Assembly: GCA_020630305.1 (NCBI GenBank)
Contig: JAHDBQ010000035.1
Location: 1-7,725 of the forward strand
DNA: 7,725 bases
From: Alphaproteobacteria bacterium
GTDB taxonomy: Bacteria; Pseudomonadota; Alphaproteobacteria; Rickettsiales; Rickettsiaceae
Direction of reading: 5' to 3'
Shown here: piece after piece, positions 5,442-7,725 of the stretch
How the letters are laid out: every line of letters starts with the position of its first letter
How positions within the stretch are numbered: position 1 is the stretch's first letter
The notes under the pieces: generated by a model
Databases searched by the model: none
What the model saw: only the letters and a program-made list of their open reading frames with translations
Told to the model about the DNA's origin: nothing
Program-made: the position numbers and the translations under genes

Positions 5442-6818
5442 CTAAAATGCATGTTCTAGATGTTTTATCTCGATATTATGGTTTCCCACAATTTCCGCTG
5501 CAACACTAGTTGCCAGAGCCTTGATGATTTTCACATCAATTATCTGACCAATCAAGTTTTTATCAGCATTCTCAACATACACAGATTGCATATATGGCGT
5601 TTTACCAACAATATGGCCATCATATTTGCCATCTTTCTCAAACAGTACCGGCATTACTTTGCCAACTGAATCTTCATTAAGCTGCAGCTGTTGCCTTGCA
5701 AGCTCTTGCTGCAAAATTGCTAATCTTTCTGTTTTTGCCTCTTCAGGAACCTGCTCTTTTATTGCAGCCGGCGTTCCTGGCCTTGGGCTATATTTAAACG
5801 AAAAACATTGGCCATATCCAACTTTCTTTACTAAATCTAGCGTATCGGCAAAATCTTCGTCTGTTTCTCCTGGAAAACCTATTATAAAGTCAGAAGACAT
5901 CACAATATCCGGTCTTGCAACACGTAATTTATCGATAATGGTAAAATATTCTTCTCTGGTATGTTTACGATTCATCGATTTTAGTATCTTATTCGATCCT
6001 GACTGCACTGGCAAGTGTAAAAACGGCATTAGCTTTTTTTCTGTTCCATGTAGCGATATTAAATCATCATTCATATCGCGCGGATGCGACGTTGTATACC
6101 TAATTCTTTCCAAACCATTAATAGTTGAAACATGCCTAATTAAATCAGCGATCGACCAATCAGTTTCGTCCGCGGCCTTGCCGTGATAAGCATTTACATT
6201 CTGACCTAGCAGGTGAATCTCTTTTGCCCCTTTAGTAACTACAGAAATCGACTCTCTGTAAATTTGCTCTACCGGACGAGAGAACTCTGCGCCCCTTGTA
6301 TATGGCACTACGCAGAACGTACAGAACTTATCGCACCCCTCTTGAATAGAAACAAAAGCACTTGCTCCTTGCGATTCATAATTCTTCGGTAGGTTATCAA
6401 ACTTTTCTTCCTCGATAAAATCAAGTTCTATCAAATGCTTCTCAGAGCGGGCCAGCTTTGCAACCAAGTCTGGTAGGCTATGATATGATTGCGGACCAAC
6501 TACGATGTCTACATAAGGGGCTCTCCTAAAAATTTCTTCGCCCTCTGCTTGCCCTACGCAACCAGCGACCGCTATAATTGAAGCTGGATGCCCCTGCTCT
6601 ATTCTTCTATCTTGAACTTTTTTCACTCTTCCAAGTTCTGAGTAAACTTTCTCAGATGCTTTCTCTCTTATATGGCATGTGTTTAAAATCACCATGTCTG
6701 CATCATCTAGCTCATCTGTCGCCTCAAAGCCAAAGGGAGCAAGCAATTCCTGCATCTTAATTGAATCATAAACGTTCATTTGGCAGCCATAAGTCTTGAT
6801 ATAAAGCTTTTTTGTCAT
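5442..6818 (-). CDS. miaB: tRNA-2-methylthio-N6-dimethylallyladenosine synthase MiaB
   Basis: MiaB is a radical SAM methylthiotransferase. It converts i6A37 to ms2i6A37 in tRNAs that read codons starting with U, acting after MiaA, which is not in this window. The 458 residues match the family's usual length. The N-terminal MTTase domain begins [12 protein letters not shown] and supplies Cys12, Cys48 and Cys87 for the auxiliary 4Fe-4S cluster. The radical SAM domain has the C-x3-C-x2-C motif at Cys162, Cys166 and Cys169 (CDKFCTFC), followed by VPYTRG. Further typical segments are LLGQNVNAY near 203-211, HLPVQSGSN at 268-276 and [11 protein letters not shown] near 313-323. A TRAM RNA-binding domain occupies about 380-445. 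The ATG at 6818 is preceded by a weak TAAG. The gene is divergent from the ABC permease across 92 bases and lies upstream of mrcA. In many alphaproteobacteria miaB precedes phoH and ybeY, and that linkage is absent here. Confidence 0.97.
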   Translation of the reverse strand: MTKKLYIKTYGCQMNVYDSIKMQELLAPFGFEATDELDDADMVILNTCHIREKASEKVYSELGRVKKVQDRRIEQGHPASIIAVAGCVGQAEGEEIFRRAPYVDIVVGPQSYHSLPDLVAKLARSEKHLIELDFIEEEKFDNLPKNYESQGASAFVSIQEGCDKFCTFCVVPYTRGAEFSRPVEQIYRESISVVTKGAKEIHLLGQNVNAYHGKAADETDWSIADLIRHVSTINGLERIRYTTSHPRDMNDDLISLHGTEKKLMPFLHLPVQSGSNKILKSMNRKHTREEYFTIIDKLRVARPDIVMSSDFIIGFPGETDEDFADTLDLVKKVGYGQCFSFKYSPRPGTPAAIKEQVPEEAKTERLAILQQELARQQLQLNEDSVGKVMPVLFEKDGKYDGHIVGKTPYMQSVYVENADKNLIGQIIDVKIIKALATSVAAEIVGNHNIEIKHLEHAF

Positions 6819-6910
6819 TTCTTATTTCATTTTCTATTTGATAATTTTCGCCAAGCAATATATCATACCTAAAATAGAATTTACAGAAAATAATTAATAA
6901 AATTTGTATT

Positions 6911-7681
6911 ATGGAAAAAATTAACTGGTTTGGTGCTTATACTCTAACGCTAAGAGAGGTAAAAAGATTCATGAGAGTTTACAATCAAACTCTTTTAACC
7001 CCGGTTATTTCTGCGCTGATATTTCTAGCGGTTTTTTCTTTATCGATCGGCCCTGGAAGAGAGGCGATCAATAATATTAAATTCATCAATTTTATGGGTT
7101 ACGGGCTAATTGCTATGAGTATTATTCAAAATGCGTTCGCAAATAGCTCATCTTCTTTTATTATGAGCAAGATGCTTGGCTATATTAACGACATCCTACT
7201 GCCGCCACTTGGAAGCACTGAGATCATCCTTGCATTCACTCTTGGCTCCGTGGTTAGAGGCGTGATAGTTGGCATAGCCGTGACGATATCATTACTGCCT
7301 TTTGTTGAATTCACTCTCCATCATCCAATTTTACTTGTTGTTTATGTTTTAACTTCGTGTAATTTGCTTGGCCAGATGGGGTTGCTATCTGGTTTATTTT
7401 CTAATTCATTTGACCAGCATTCAGCAATAACCAGTTACCTAATTACACCGCTATCATTCCTTTCTGGAACCTTCTACTCTGTTTCTGCGCTGCCGCTCAT
7501 ATTTCAAAAAATCAATTTAATAAATCCATTCTTCTATATGATTGATGGGTTCAGATATTGCCTGACTAATTATGCAGATGGAAACATATATGGTGGACTG
7601 GTATTTTTAATCACCGGAAATTTTGTCATGTACGCAGTTTTATATCACCTACTAAATAAAGGATGGAGAATCAAGAGTTAA
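6911..7681 (+). CDS. ABC-2 type transporter permease (YadH/NodJ-like)
   Basis: This is the membrane subunit of an export-type ABC transporter; the substrate cannot be told from sequence. The 256 residues fit the ABC-2 family. A short amphipathic N-terminus (E-V-K-R-F-M-R-V-Y) precedes about six hydrophobic segments, near 26-46, 58-78, 103-129, 138-162, 172-194 and 226-248. The segment from 181 to 216, L-S-F-L-S-G-T-F-Y-S through N-P-F-F-Y-M-I-D-G-F-R-Y, is the characteristic ABC-2 signature region. The ATPase subunit usually adjoins such genes, but none is present upstream. Only 44 bases remain downstream, so it may be encoded beyond the edge or elsewhere. No Shine-Dalgarno is evident before the ATG at 6911, and the upstream DNA is very AT-rich with only weak promoter matches. 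The N-terminal sequence fits the family, so the start is likely correct. Confidence 0.92.
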   Translation: MEKINWFGAYTLTLREVKRFMRVYNQTLLTPVISALIFLAVFSLSIGPGREAINNIKFINFMGYGLIAMSIIQNAFANSSSSFIMSKMLGYINDILLPPLGSTEIILAFTLGSVVRGVIVGIAVTISLLPFVEFTLHHPILLVVYVLTSCNLLGQMGLLSGLFSNSFDQHSAITSYLITPLSFLSGTFYSVSALPLIFQKINLINPFFYMIDGFRYCLTNYADGNIYGGLVFLITGNFVMYAVLYHLLNKGWRIKS

Positions 7682-7725
7682 CTGTCATTCGTTTCATCTT
7701 ATATACAATTATTACACTAGTTTTG

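Noticed and set aside
5460..6760. Plus-strand open frames inside miaB, the longest at 5626-6186
   Set aside because: They lie antisense to the conserved radical SAM and TRAM domains and show no domain or membrane logic.

Overview
The window looks like a piece of chromosome from an AT-rich, probably intracellular alphaproteobacterium, most likely of the order Rickettsiales or a close relative. This is an inference from several things: the low GC, the loose gene spacing with repeat-bearing gaps, a YdcH/DUF465-like small gene, the alphaproteobacterial character of the PBP1A, and degenerate GAGAT...GATGAC palindromic repeats of the kind scattered through rickettsial intergenic DNA. No rRNA, tRNA, CRISPR array, insertion sequence or phage gene was recognised.

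Left part (1-2173). A DUF465/YdcH-like gene runs off the left edge on the minus strand, behind a near-consensus sigma-70 promoter. Divergent from it is a 458-residue, lysine-rich, largely helical, soluble protein with no recognisable domain. It is followed by a 456-base gap carrying a head-to-head pair of REP-like palindromes bracketed by a short direct repeat.

Middle part (2174-5441). A small three-helix membrane protein of unknown function, whose reading frame contains a run of ten A, converges on mrcA. The short gap between the two holds two dyads, one of them a plausible terminator for mrcA. The mrcA gene, on the minus strand, encodes a complete bifunctional class A penicillin-binding protein. 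Its glycosyltransferase and transpeptidase motifs are all present, and it ends in an unusual Asp-rich tail.

Right part (5442-7725). miaB, a tRNA methylthiotransferase on the minus strand, lies 128 bases upstream of mrcA. Divergent from miaB is an ABC-2 family permease whose ATPase partner is not in the window.

The recognised genes are housekeeping: peptidoglycan synthesis, tRNA modification and export. Carrying a full class A PBP suggests the organism builds real peptidoglycan, unlike several reduced members of the order. I see no clear undescribed multigene system. The most open items are the orphan 458-residue protein, the orphan membrane protein with its slippage-prone tract, the PBP1A tail and the repeat cluster.
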